Assembly: GCF_014884995.1 (NCBI RefSeq)
Contig: NZ_JABMII010000010.1
Coordinates: 1 to 64,000, forward strand
Reading direction: 5' to 3'
Source of the DNA: Spirabiliibacterium pneumoniae
GTDB lineage: Bacteria; Pseudomonadota; Gammaproteobacteria; Enterobacterales; Pasteurellaceae
DNA: 64,000 nt
Shown one piece after another: positions 1 to 7,449 of this stretch (its first letter is position 1; each line of letters starts with the position of its first letter). The notes beneath the pieces were generated by a model that was not told where the DNA came from, did not search any database, and worked only from the letters and a program-made list of their open reading frames with translations. The translations under genes and the position numbers were made by a program.

Positions 1-431
1 GCCAATTCAAAGTGTTGTTCGACACCGATATGAATGCCCAATCGTTCTTCTGGCATCCAAAAGGCTGTAACAACCAGTATGAATTGAACGGCGACTTCTT
101 GTTTGACTTCGATTCCGCACGTTTAACACCAAAAGGTAAAAAAGTGGTTGAAACCGTGGTGGAAGGCTTGAAATCTCAAGGCATCACTGCGGTGACTGTG
201 GACGGTTACACCGACCGCTTAGGTTCAGACAGCTATAACTTGAAACTGTCACAACGCCGTGCCGATGCGGTGAAAGCCTATATGGCGAACCTTGGCTTCC
301 CAGCGCAAAACATTTCGACCCACGGTTTTGGTAAAGCTGACCAAGTGGTATCCTGTGATGGTGAAAGTGGTCAAGCGTTGAAAGACTGCTTACGCCCTAA
401 CCGCCGTGTGGTGATTTCCGCCAAGCAGTAA
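1..431 (+). CDS. OmpA-family outer-membrane protein, C-terminal part (5' end outside window)
   Basis: The reading frame is open from the first base and ends at 431, so the true start lies upstream. The visible part is an OmpA-like peptidoglycan-binding domain: the segment FDFDSARLTPKGK is followed by VDGYTDRLGSDSYN and LSQRRADAVKAY, the usual order of this fold, and the end NRRVVISAKQ is typical. In the family this periplasmic domain binds meso-diaminopimelate in peptidoglycan and ties an outer-membrane beta-barrel or lipoprotein to the wall. Four cysteines are visible. Which OmpA paralogue this is (P5-type porin or another) cannot be decided without the N-terminal part. A USS-dyad terminator follows directly. 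Confidence 0.85.
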   Translation, partial: QFKVLFDTDMNAQSFFWHPKGCNNQYELNGDFLFDFDSARLTPKGKKVVETVVEGLKSQGITAVTVDGYTDRLGSDSYNLKLSQRRADAVKAYMANLGFPAQNISTHGFGKADQVVSCDGESGQALKDCLRPNRRVVISAKQ

Positions 432-453
432 GTGAGCATTCACATAACGCAAA

Positions 454-480
454 ACCGCACTTTTAAAGTGCGGTTTTTTT
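454..480 (+). terminator. USS-dyad intrinsic terminator after the OmpA-family gene
   Basis: An inverted pair of uptake sequences, ACCGCACTTT and AAAGTGCGGT, forms a perfect stem at 454-474. It is followed by a run of seven T. Such USS pairs commonly act as terminators in Pasteurellaceae. Confidence 0.9.
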
Positions 481-701
481 ATGCGTTATTTTCTCTCGTT
501 TCTCTGCCTCTGTCCCTAAGCCGCCGTAAGGGATCTGCGGTAGATGTGACAAAGAAAAACCAAAGTGCGGTTGGTCAAAAACATGATCTATGCCTAAAAA
601 TTGAAATAAACCCCACAAAACACCCAAACTATGCAACAATTTCATAACAAAAACGTGCTATACTCAAAGCAACGAATACTTTTACTTTAACGAGGTGGAC
701 A
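481..701 (+). promoter_or_regulatory. acnB upstream region with candidate promoter
   Basis: No convincing gene is present here; a 71-codon frame runs through the terminator and lacks an RBS. The region contains a single USS and a -10-like TATACT at 659-664, with a poor -35 about 17 bp upstream. The acnB RBS (GAGG) lies 6-7 bases before its ATG. Confidence 0.4.
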
Positions 702-3308
702 ATGTCAGATTTTCTACAAAACTACCGAACCCAAGCGCAACAACGTCAACAACAAGGCATCGTGCCAGAGCCACTCAATGCGGAACAAACCGCACAACTG
801 GTGGAATTACTCAAACAACCGATTCAAGGTGAAGAGGCCTTTTTGCTCGATTTATTTGAAAATCGCGTGCCAGCGGGTGTGGATGAAGCAGCCTATGTCA
901 AAGCCTCATTTCTTTCTGCTTTAGTCGCAGGGGATGCCACTTCTCCTCTGATTAGCCCTGAAAAAGCCATAGAAATTTTAGGTACGATGCAAGGTGGCTA
1001 TAATATTGAGCCGATGATTAACGCCTTGGATAATGAAAAACTCGCCCCACTGGCGGCGAAAGCACTTTCTAAAACGCTGCTGATGTTCGACAGCTTCCAC
1101 GATGTGGAAGAAAAGGCCAACGCAGGTAACGCCCACGCTAAAACTATTTTACAATCTTGGGCAGATGCCCAGTGGTTTTTAGACCGCCCGAAACTAGATG
1201 ATAAAATCACAGTTACCGTGTTTAAAGTCACAGGTGAAACAAATACGGATGATCTCTCACCTGCGCAAGATGCGTGGTCGCGCCCAGATATCCCGCTGCA
1301 CGCCTTAGCGATGCTGAAAAACAGCCGTGATGGCATTGAGCCAGATGTGGACGGCGAAATCGGCCCAATGAAACAAATCGCTGCACTCAAAGAAAAGGGA
1401 TTCCCGCTTGCCTATGTGGGTGATGTGGTCGGTACGGGTTCTTCGCGCAAATCCGCCACCAATTCTGTGCTGTGGCTGATGGGAGAAGACATTCCGCACG
1501 TGCCAAACAAGCGCGCAGGAGGGGTGGTGCTCGGAGGTAAAATTGCGCCCATTTTCTTCAACACGCTTGAAGATGCAGGTGCCTTGCCAGTGGAAGTGGA
1601 TGTGTCGAATTTAGAGATGGGCGATGTGATCGATATCTATCCTTATGAGGGCAAGATCTGTAAACGCGACAGTGATGAAGTGCTGGCGGAGTTTGAACTG
1701 AAAACCCAAGTACTGCTTGATGAAGTGCGGGCTGGCGGGCGTATTCCGTTAATCATTGGGCGTGGCTTGACGCACAAAGCGCGTATGGCACTCGGCTTAG
1801 GCGAAAGCGATGTGTTTGCAAAACCGCGCTGTACTGAGCAAAGCAATAAAGGCTTCACCTTGGCACAAAAATTGGTGGGTAAGGCCTGTGGCGTGGAGGG
1901 CATTCGCCCTGGGCAATACTGTGAGCCGCGCATGACCTCGGTTGGCTCGCAAGACACCACAGGGCCAATGACCCGTGATGAACTGAAAGATCTTGCCTGC
2001 CTTGGTTTCTCGGCCGATTTGGTGATGCAATCGTTTTGTCATACAGCTGCGTATCCTAAACCTGTGGATGTGAATACGCATCACACATTGCCTGATTTTA
2101 TTATGAATCGCGGCGGTGTGTCTTTGCGGCCAGGAGACGGCATTATTCACTCATGGCTCAACCGTATGTTGCTGCCAGATACCGTTGGCACCGGTGGGGA
2201 TTCGCACACCCGCTTCCCGATCGGGATTTCATTCCCAGCAGGTTCAGGCTTGGTGGCGTTTGCTGCTGCCACAGGGGTGATGCCGTTGGATATGCCAGAA
2301 TCCGTATTGGTGCGCTTTTCAGGCACTATGCAACCAGGTATCACCTTGCGTGATTTAGTGCATGCCATTCCGTATTACGCCATTCAACAAGGGCTGTTGA
2401 CGGTGGAGAAAAAGGGCAAGAAAAATATTTTCTCTGGCCGCATTTTAGAAATTGAAGGCCTTGAGCATTTGAAAATTGAGCAGGCGTTTGAACTTTCAGA
2501 TGCTTCAGCTGAGCGCAGTGCGGCGGCCTGTACTATCAAGCTTGATAAAGCGCCGATTATTGAATATCTCAATTCCAATATGACCTTGTTGAAATGGATG
2601 ATTGCCGAAGGCTATGGTGATGCACGCACCCTTGAGCGCCGCGTGAAAGCGATGCAAGCGTGGCTAGACGATCCACAATTGATGCAAGCCGATCCTGATG
2701 CAGAGTATGCTGCGGTGATTGAGATCAATATGGATGAGATCAAAGAGCCAATTTTGTGTGCCCCGAACGACCCAGATGATGCCCGCAAACTCTCTGAGGT
2801 GGCAGGGGATAAAATTGATGAAGTGTTTATCGGCTCGTGCATGACCAATATTGGGCATTTCCGCGCAGCGGGTAAATTGCTTAACAAATTTAAAGATGTG
2901 ATTCCAACACGGCTTTGGGTGGCGCCGCCAACCAAAATGGACGCTACACTATTAAGTGATGAAGGCTATTACAGCATCTTTGGCAAGAGCGGCGCGCGCA
3001 TGGAAATGCCAGGCTGCTCGTTGTGTATGGGGAACCAAGCGCGTGTGGCACCAAAATCCACTGTGGTGTCCACCTCAACCCGTAACTTCCCGAACCGCTT
3101 AGGGCAAGGGGCGAATGTGTACCTCGCTTCAGCCGAGCTGGCGGCGGTGGCGGCGTTGCTCGGTCGCCTGCCAAGCCCGCAGGAGTATCTTGATTATGTG
3201 GCGTCATTGCAAGACGACAAAGAAGATACTTACCGTTATATGAATTTTGACCAAATCAGTCAGTTTGTGAAAAAAGCCGACGAGGTGATTTTCCAAACGC
3301 CAGTATAG
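702..3308 (+). CDS. acnB: aconitate hydratase B (bifunctional aconitase/2-methylisocitrate dehydratase)
   Basis: This is a full-length 868-residue AcnB (the E. coli protein is about 865). It catalyses citrate-isocitrate interconversion through a 4Fe-4S cluster in the cytoplasm. An N-terminal helical (HEAT-like) domain is followed by the swivel domain ([13 protein letters not shown]) and the catalytic domains. The three cluster cysteines are in [10 protein letters not shown] (about residue 712) and [10 protein letters not shown] (about 771 and 774), and the substrate loop [11 protein letters not shown] is intact. The start has a GAGG RBS. The B-type domain order (swivel domain early) separates it from AcnA. 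A strong terminator follows, so it is probably monocistronic. Haemophilus influenzae lacks this part of the TCA cycle, so the host is another member of the family. Confidence 0.97.
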   Translation: MSDFLQNYRTQAQQRQQQGIVPEPLNAEQTAQLVELLKQPIQGEEAFLLDLFENRVPAGVDEAAYVKASFLSALVAGDATSPLISPEKAIEILGTMQGGYNIEPMINALDNEKLAPLAAKALSKTLLMFDSFHDVEEKANAGNAHAKTILQSWADAQWFLDRPKLDDKITVTVFKVTGETNTDDLSPAQDAWSRPDIPLHALAMLKNSRDGIEPDVDGEIGPMKQIAALKEKGFPLAYVGDVVGTGSSRKSATNSVLWLMGEDIPHVPNKRAGGVVLGGKIAPIFFNTLEDAGALPVEVDVSNLEMGDVIDIYPYEGKICKRDSDEVLAEFELKTQVLLDEVRAGGRIPLIIGRGLTHKARMALGLGESDVFAKPRCTEQSNKGFTLAQKLVGKACGVEGIRPGQYCEPRMTSVGSQDTTGPMTRDELKDLACLGFSADLVMQSFCHTAAYPKPVDVNTHHTLPDFIMNRGGVSLRPGDGIIHSWLNRMLLPDTVGTGGDSHTRFPIGISFPAGSGLVAFAAATGVMPLDMPESVLVRFSGTMQPGITLRDLVHAIPYYAIQQGLLTVEKKGKKNIFSGRILEIEGLEHLKIEQAFELSDASAERSAAACTIKLDKAPIIEYLNSNMTLLKWMIAEGYGDARTLERRVKAMQAWLDDPQLMQADPDAEYAAVIEINMDEIKEPILCAPNDPDDARKLSEVAGDKIDEVFIGSCMTNIGHFRAAGKLLNKFKDVIPTRLWVAPPTKMDATLLSDEGYYSIFGKSGARMEMPGCSLCMGNQARVAPKSTVVSTSTRNFPNRLGQGANVYLASAELAAVAALLGRLPSPQEYLDYVASLQDDKEDTYRYMNFDQISQFVKKADEVIFQTPV

Positions 3309-3337
3309 ATTTGAGTGGTCATTCGTTATAATCTATC

Positions 3338-3360
3338 CCCCCATTTTGGGGGATTTTTTT
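3338..3360 (+). terminator. intrinsic terminator after acnB
   Basis: The stem CCCCC-atttt-GGGGG is followed by a T-run. The RBS AAGGAG of the next gene follows immediately, so the downstream gene may depend on read-through or on an unseen promoter. Confidence 0.85.
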
Positions 3361-3370
3361 AAGGAGCTTT

Positions 3371-4456
3371 ATGCCTGCACGTTATGTGATCATTTTTATT
3401 GTGGTGTTGCTGTTCGCTCAGCTTTTGATTTGGGCGGTGAGCCGTGGGGTGGCGTGGTATTTTCGCCCTTGGCTGCGTCCTAGAGCTGAAAAGGTGCTTA
3501 AAGCACTGTTTTGGTTGTTGCCAAATGGCATTTTGCTGCTCACCGCCACCCGCACCGTGCCGTTGTTTAGAACCAGTGCAACGCTATTATTTTTGCTGGT
3601 ATATATGGCCATCATCACCGCACTTTGTGCCGTTTTATATAAACTGTTTAGCGTAAAATATCAAAGTGCGGTCAGCGCCAGCATTCGTGTGCTATCACCG
3701 TTGGCACTGGCTGGGGTGATCGGTCTTGGGCTATATAATGCCTACACGCCTGTGGTGCGCCACTATGCGTTTCACTCTGACAAATTGCAAGGCAGTTTGC
3801 GCGTTGCGTTAATTGCGGATTTACATTTGGGCAAGATTTTTGGTAATGCGCAGCTTGATCAATTGGCAGACATTTTAGCGGCGGAGAAGAGCGATGTGGT
3901 GTTGATTCCAGGGGATTTGATGGACGACAACACCGACGTGTTTGAGGCGGAGAATATGCAACCGCACTTGGCCAAAATTCGTGCACCACTGGGCGTTTAT
4001 GCCACCCTTGGCAACCATGATTTCAAAGGTCAGCGTGCCATTACGCGCGCGGTAGAAGGGGCTGGCATCACGGTGCTGACGGACACCAGCACGTTAGTGG
4101 ATGAGCGTTTTTATCTCATCGGGCGCAATGATCGCCTCTCCAAAGTGCGGCCAGCGACGCAAACTTTGCTTGCGCAATTGCCAAACGATAACAAACTACG
4201 TATTTTGCTTGACCATCGCCCTGATGAAATTGAGGAAAATGCCACCTTGGCGTTGGATATGCAAGTCTCTGGCCACACCCACAAGGGGCAAGTGTTCCCA
4301 GCTAACCTTATCACCAAAGTGCTTTACACCCTTGATCATGGCTATCTTGACTTAAACAGCCGCCACTTTTTTGTCACCTCAGGCTATGGCTTGTGGGGCA
4401 TTCCGTTTCGCATTGGCTCGCAGTCAGAGGTGATGATCATCGATATTAATCCATAA
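3371..4456 (+). CDS. membrane-anchored calcineurin-like metallophosphoesterase
   Basis: The 361-residue protein has about four hydrophobic segments in its first 130 residues, then a metallophosphoesterase domain. The metal-ligand motifs are in the usual order: ADLHLG, PGDLMDD, LGNHDF and SGHTHKGQ. This architecture matches the YkuE/YaeI-type family of membrane-bound phosphoesterases, some of which act on lipid-linked phosphates such as UDP-diacylglucosamine; the substrate here cannot be assigned. The RBS AAGGAG is well placed. The natural terminator 3' of this gene was cut by the Mu-like prophage, so its 3' end now abuts the prophage right end. Confidence 0.85.
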   Translation: MPARYVIIFIVVLLFAQLLIWAVSRGVAWYFRPWLRPRAEKVLKALFWLLPNGILLLTATRTVPLFRTSATLLFLLVYMAIITALCAVLYKLFSVKYQSAVSASIRVLSPLALAGVIGLGLYNAYTPVVRHYAFHSDKLQGSLRVALIADLHLGKIFGNAQLDQLADILAAEKSDVVLIPGDLMDDNTDVFEAENMQPHLAKIRAPLGVYATLGNHDFKGQRAITRAVEGAGITVLTDTSTLVDERFYLIGRNDRLSKVRPATQTLLAQLPNDNKLRILLDHRPDEIEENATLALDMQVSGHTHKGQVFPANLITKVLYTLDHGYLDLNSRHFFVTSGYGLWGIPFRIGSQSEVMIIDINP

Positions 4457-4473
4457 AAAATGCACCCGAAGGT
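4455..4473 (+). repeat. left half of a split host terminator with target-site duplication AAGGT
   Basis: Bases 4461-4473 read TGCACCCGAAGGT and bases 38572 onward read AAGGTGCATTTT. Joining them with one AAGGT restores a perfect hairpin, TGCACC-CGAA-GGTGCA, flanked by A- and T-runs: a bidirectional terminator. The 5-bp AAGGT at 4469-4473 is repeated at 38572-38576. Mu-type transposition makes a 5-bp duplication. Confidence 0.93.
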
Positions 4474-4481
4474 TGTTGCCG

Positions 4482-4557
4482 ACCGCGAAATTTGAGAAAC
4501 ATAACCGCTAAAAGTGAGAAAATTTAACCGTCTTATTTTTTCTCATTTAAAGCGGTT
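4482..4557. repeat. prophage right end: three putative transposase-binding repeats
   Basis: Two direct copies of an ACCGC-N7-GAGAAA-type sequence lie at 4482-4499 and 4503-4521, about 22 bp apart. A third, inverted copy (TTTCTCATTTAAAGCGGTT) lies at 4539-4557. Matching copies occur at the other prophage end. This is the expected layout of MuA end sites. The second and third copies form a long imperfect hairpin followed by a T-run, so on the plus strand they could also act as a terminator. Confidence 0.75.
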
Positions 4558-4588
4558 TTTTATGCCGTTTAAATCCTCTTTTAACGAT

Positions 4589-4669
4589 GTTTTAAATCCA
4601 TTTTAGACCTCCATACCTCTCCAGTAGAACTACTCGCCAGTCAGTTGTTTTAACTCCACTTTAGACTTC
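4589..4669. repeat. two 23-bp imperfect direct repeats in the right-end non-coding region
   Basis: GTTTTAAATCCATTTTAGAC at 4589 recurs as GTTTTAACTCCACTTTAGAC at 4647, a period of 58 bp. They lie upstream of the plus-strand gene at 4733 and may be regulatory. The rest of 4474-4732 has no gene that I can support. Confidence 0.5.
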
Positions 4670-4732
4670 ACTTCACCCTCCAACAGAGTAATGCTGTGTC
4701 CAACAAAACAACGAAGCGACGAGATGAGGTGA

Positions 4733-5023
4733 ATGATGTTTCCAGTTAAATTACGAACCGAGCGGGAGATGATGTTAGAGGTTGCGCTAGTTGCAGATAG
4801 AGAGGGGCGCAGCTTTAAACCAGGTCATTTTCTTTATCATGTTAACGGGCTATTATACCGTAGCGAATACCTTGATGTACTATTTATCCACACCCATTGC
4901 CACCACCGTATTATTGCACTACAAAACGCTGAAGATACCAATGCGCCTTGGTATTACTGCCTTTTTTCTGAGTTATATGCCGCAGGCGTTAAGCCATTAT
5001 CGCCCAATCAGCAAGATTATTAA
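4733..5023 (+). CDS. hypothetical prophage protein at the right end, opposite to the late genes
   Basis: The 96-residue protein has no family that I recognise. It is mixed charge, has no signal peptide or membrane segment, and contains a histidine-rich stretch THCHHR near residue 55. An RBS-like GATGAGGTG lies just before two adjacent ATGs (4733 and 4736); the second has better spacing. It runs toward the methylase and ends in a strong terminator, so it is a self-contained unit at the edge of the prophage. That position is where Mu-like phages carry variable accessory genes. It may be expressed in the lysogen, possibly by read-through from the host phosphoesterase gene. Confidence 0.6.
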   Translation: MMFPVKLRTEREMMLEVALVADREGRSFKPGHFLYHVNGLLYRSEYLDVLFIHTHCHHRIIALQNAEDTNAPWYYCLFSELYAAGVKPLSPNQQDY

Positions 5024-5030
5024 TGATTAA

Positions 5031-5052
5031 AGCCCCGTACGGGGCTTTTCTT
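5031..5052. terminator. terminator between the convergent right-end gene and the methylase gene
   Basis: The stem AGCCCC-gtac-GGGGCT is followed by TTTTCTTTT on the plus strand. On the minus strand the flank is also T-containing, so it may work in both directions. Confidence 0.85.
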
Positions 5053-5895
5053 TTAGAACCGATACACTAGGTTGTCTTCATATTTCCCACTATAACTGGT
5101 CGACGTTTGCACGGTAATGCGTTGTGCATGCTCAAACGCTTGCCAGTTATTGCTTTTGCTTTCCACTAACCACTCAATAAAGCGGATAAACTCACTTTTG
5201 GTTGATGAGAAAAACAGATAGGGCGGTCGAGTGAGATGGATAAGCCGCAGAAAGTCAATCAAATCGAAGTAGTTCGCCTGCTTATAGGCCGCCTGATGGG
5301 TGCAGAGATACGGTGGGTCAAGCACAAACAAGGCCTTTTTATCGTCTTGAAATTGAGGCAACAGTTGATGGAAGGACTCGTGTCTCACCTCAATACCATT
5401 GAGATAATCATCGGCATTGGGATAATCACTCAAGCGCACACAGTTATAAAAACCATGGCGATAAAGTGACTGCACGTCGGGCACTTGTTGGCCACTGAAT
5501 AACAGCCATGCACAAAGAATATGCGGGTCTTTGTAACCATCAAACGCCTCAATGGTCTCAATCACTCGGTGGCGCATCTCGTGAGATAATCGTTTTTGGC
5601 GAGGCACATCATGCAAAAGTGCGGTCAGCTGTTGGCGCAATCGGTTAATGTCGGGGATATGTTGCAACCGCTCGGCATAACCATCGAAGTCGTTATAAAT
5701 CACGCGGGCTTTTGGCTTGATACGTTTAGCCACGTGGCTCAATAGCCCCGAGCCACCAAAGGCATCAATAATCGTCCAGCCTTCACCCTCATCAGGAATG
5801 TGCTGATTTAAAAGCTGTTTAAAAGGGGTTAAAAATTGCCGCTTTTGCCCAATAAAAGGCAGTGGGGCTTGGGTGTAGTGTTTGATTTTATCCAT
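5053..5895 (-). CDS. Dam-like N6-adenine DNA methyltransferase (in the position of Mu mom)
   Basis: The 280-residue class I methyltransferase has the SAM-binding motif DAFGGSGLLSH (about residue 40) and the catalytic DPPY (in LDPPYLCTH, about residue 187), as in D12-class adenine methylases. In Mu-like prophages of H. influenzae, adenine methylases with little sequence specificity (Hia5, Hin1523) replace the Mu Mom enzyme; this gene has the same place beside com, so protection of phage DNA from restriction is the likely role. The frame is open further upstream, but the ATG at 5895 is chosen because it has an RBS and starts the conserved sequence MDKIKHY. The RBS and ATG lie in a perfect hairpin, suggesting translation control by Com. 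Confidence 0.9.
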   Translation of the reverse strand: MDKIKHYTQAPLPFIGQKRQFLTPFKQLLNQHIPDEGEGWTIIDAFGGSGLLSHVAKRIKPKARVIYNDFDGYAERLQHIPDINRLRQQLTALLHDVPRQKRLSHEMRHRVIETIEAFDGYKDPHILCAWLLFSGQQVPDVQSLYRHGFYNCVRLSDYPNADDYLNGIEVRHESFHQLLPQFQDDKKALFVLDPPYLCTHQAAYKQANYFDLIDFLRLIHLTRPPYLFFSSTKSEFIRFIEWLVESKSNNWQAFEHAQRITVQTSTSYSGKYEDNLVYRF

Positions 5896-5914
5896 AATAG
5901 TGCTCCTATTATGG
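5892..5914 (-). promoter_or_regulatory. translation-blocking hairpin over the methylase RBS and start codon
   Basis: On the mRNA strand, CCATAATAG, a 5-base loop GAGCA, and CTATTATGG form a perfect 9-bp stem. The AUG lies in the 3' arm and the UAGGAG Shine-Dalgarno spans the 5' arm and loop. Mu mom has a comparable inhibitory hairpin, opened by the zinc protein Com, and a com gene lies 30 bases upstream here. Confidence 0.8.
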
Positions 5915-5944
5915 CGTTCTGGCACTCGGGGTGCTCTGACACTC

Positions 5945-6079
5945 TCAGTTGAATTGATTAATCGCTTTGCAGCGATGGCATTTAATTTCGAGTTTGTCGA
6001 CGTTGCGGGCTTTAGCCAATAATTTGCCACAATGTGGGCACCGAAGTGCTTTGGTTTGGTCTGTTGATTTCTTCTGCAT
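5945..6079 (-). CDS. com: Com-like zinc-binding translational activator, 44 aa
   Basis: This small gene has two cysteine pairs, CPHC (residues 14-17) and CHRC (34-37), spaced as in the Mu Com zinc-finger protein, and a basic surface (KLLAKARNVDKLEIK). Com binds mom mRNA and relieves an inhibitory hairpin. The gene starts at an ATG with a good RBS (AAGGTG) and ends 49 bases before the methylase ATG, the same arrangement as com-mom. It is short, but the cysteine pattern and context make the call strong. Confidence 0.88.
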   Translation of the reverse strand: MQKKSTDQTKALRCPHCGKLLAKARNVDKLEIKCHRCKAINQFN

Positions 6080-6139
6080 TTAATCACCTTGATGTTAATT
6101 TTGATTGCATTTTTATACTGTATAAATATACAATTTAAA

Positions 6140-6235
6140 CACCCAGTGATTTCGCAGTGGGTGGCTCATCTTTCCGCCCGACCAAGGCTTTGCATGGAAA
6201 GATGAGCCTTAAAATGACGTTTAACGCGGTTTAAA
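6140..6235 (-). promoter_or_regulatory. com upstream region: inverted repeats and a weak late-promoter-like palindrome
   Basis: A perfect 13-bp inverted repeat, GGCTCATCTTTCC with its complement, lies at 6163-6175 and 6196-6208 (20-base loop). A smaller one (CACCCA/TGGGTG) lies at 6140-6163. At 6220-6235, overlapping the stop of the hydrolase gene, is a palindrome-like TTTAAA-CCGC-GTTAAA (minus strand) that resembles the late-promoter boxes elsewhere. No good -10 lies at the matching 22-bp distance, so the promoter assignment is tentative. Confidence 0.45.
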
Positions 6236-6709
6236 AATCGCGGCTAAATGATTTGGGCTAAATCGCCACCCCTCGTTGCCGTCGTTGATGGCATTGGTGC
6301 ACCATTCGGAGCAAAAGAATTTGTTGCTGTTTTCTCGCATACCGAATACTACGCCAATCGCGCCCCACCAGTCGTAGTGTTTGCCCTTGGTGAGTTGAAA
6401 ATAGAATTCAATTTGTGACTCACTGACACCTGTCAGCGGCACTAAATCCCATTTTTCATTGGTGACATCAATCACTTTTTTGCGTACACCACCATCACGA
6501 ATGCTAGAGGAGTAACAGACAAAAGACTCCTCATAGTCGTAGTGATGACCTGTCAACCATTGAGTATGCTTGACTGCGATTTCGCAGTGGGAATATTTCC
6601 CCTTGGTCAGCTTGCGCGTGAGCCAATCGGAGAAACGCATCATCAAGGCTTTTGGATTTTTGCCTGTTTTGTGCCCTTTGTAGAGTGCAAGAAAGACGTT
6701 ATTCGCCAT
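6221..6709 (-). CDS. papain-like (permuted NlpC/P60, YiiX-type) hydrolase candidate
   Basis: The 162-residue protein has a histidine in KYSHCEIAV (about residue 50) and a cysteine in KFFCSEWC (about residue 133). This His-then-Cys order with FCSE is typical of permuted NlpC/P60 enzymes of the YiiX/YebB kind, which act on amide or thioester bonds in cell-wall or lipid substrates. I assign only the fold. The start at 6709 (MANNVFLALYK) has a CTGGAG RBS and overlaps the end of the upstream gene by 11 bases; an in-frame extension to 6817 lacks an RBS. Its place between the fibre cassette and com suggests a late or accessory role, possibly wall processing or host modification. Confidence 0.65.
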   Translation of the reverse strand: MANNVFLALYKGHKTGKNPKALMMRFSDWLTRKLTKGKYSHCEIAVKHTQWLTGHHYDYEESFVCYSSSIRDGGVRKKVIDVTNEKWDLVPLTGVSESQIEFYFQLTKGKHYDWWGAIGVVFGMRENSNKFFCSEWCTNAINDGNEGWRFSPNHLAAIFKPR

Positions 6710-7442
6710 AGTTTTTACTCCAGCCAGTTGAGTAGTCATAGTCACTTGGATTGTCGGCGGCAAGCATCGCCAAACGATGTTTTTCTGCATTGGCAAAATC
6801 CGCTTGCTCTTCGGCAATCAAGGTCAAAATCAATTCATTCAGCAGTGGCTTCGTCATCTCGACAAAGCTGTTGTCCATGGTTTTCCATTGCAATGCGGGT
6901 GGTAGCTCGGGTAGTTGCTGCATGGTCAGATATTGAATGCGGCTTGGCTCATCACTGTGAAACCATTTTTTTATGGATTTGACGTACACACCACTATGGG
7001 TGCGGTCATAACGCTCTTGCTTGATTTGCTCCCAAACCGCACTTTGCATGGCTGCTTTTTGTTGTGCTTGTTTTTCAGCATTGAGCACCCAGCCGTTATC
7101 TTGCCATTCATGGCAATCGCTCGGGCGCACAATAGTCGTAGTGTTTTCAGGATAATCTCCAACAGCGGTAATCTGAATGGCTTCCCCCGTTTCCGTGCTG
7201 TAGATCGTTTCGCCACGGTGGTCAGCGACATATTCCCACGCTGTATCATCTTCTGTGCGGCGGATAGCAAAGTGCAGTTTGCTTTCAGGCGGTGCATCGA
7301 GATATGCGCCCGCTGATAGCCCCGTGCCCACGCTAACAAACTCCTGTTCACTGTGGCTATAAAGCCCTAATTCATCCACACAGTAAACCGTGACGTGACC
7401 ACTTTCTAGTGCAAAGCCCTGTTCATCAAATTGAATCATCAT
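6699..7442 (-). CDS. tail fibre assembly / fibre-associated protein (DUF4376-like)
   Basis: The 247-residue protein lies directly downstream of the fibre gene with a 7-base gap. Its C-terminal half (EQIKQERYDRTHSGVYV ... FHSDEPSRIQYL ... ADFANAEKHRLAM) resembles the DUF4376 region found in many phage tail fibre-associated proteins. The N-terminal half is variable, as expected for a protein that co-evolves with its fibre. It probably chaperones or caps the fibre encoded next to it. Family assignment is from memory of the motif, not from a search. Confidence 0.7.
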   Translation of the reverse strand: MMIQFDEQGFALESGHVTVYCVDELGLYSHSEQEFVSVGTGLSAGAYLDAPPESKLHFAIRRTEDDTAWEYVADHRGETIYSTETGEAIQITAVGDYPENTTTIVRPSDCHEWQDNGWVLNAEKQAQQKAAMQSAVWEQIKQERYDRTHSGVYVKSIKKWFHSDEPSRIQYLTMQQLPELPPALQWKTMDNSFVEMTKPLLNELILTLIAEEQADFANAEKHRLAMLAADNPSDYDYSTGWSKNYGE

Positions 7443-7449
7443 TAGCTCC

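Noticed and set aside
432-647. A 71-codon plus-strand frame after the OmpA-family gene
   Set aside because: It runs through a strong terminator and USS, starts at the OmpA stop and has no RBS; there is no recognisable protein feature.
4589-4669. CRISPR-like repeat
   Set aside because: Only two imperfect copies, no cas genes in the window.
5896-6087. Upstream extension of the methylase gene to 6087
   Set aside because: It overlaps com in another frame and the extra residues are not methylase-like; the ATG at 5895 has the RBS and the regulatory hairpin.
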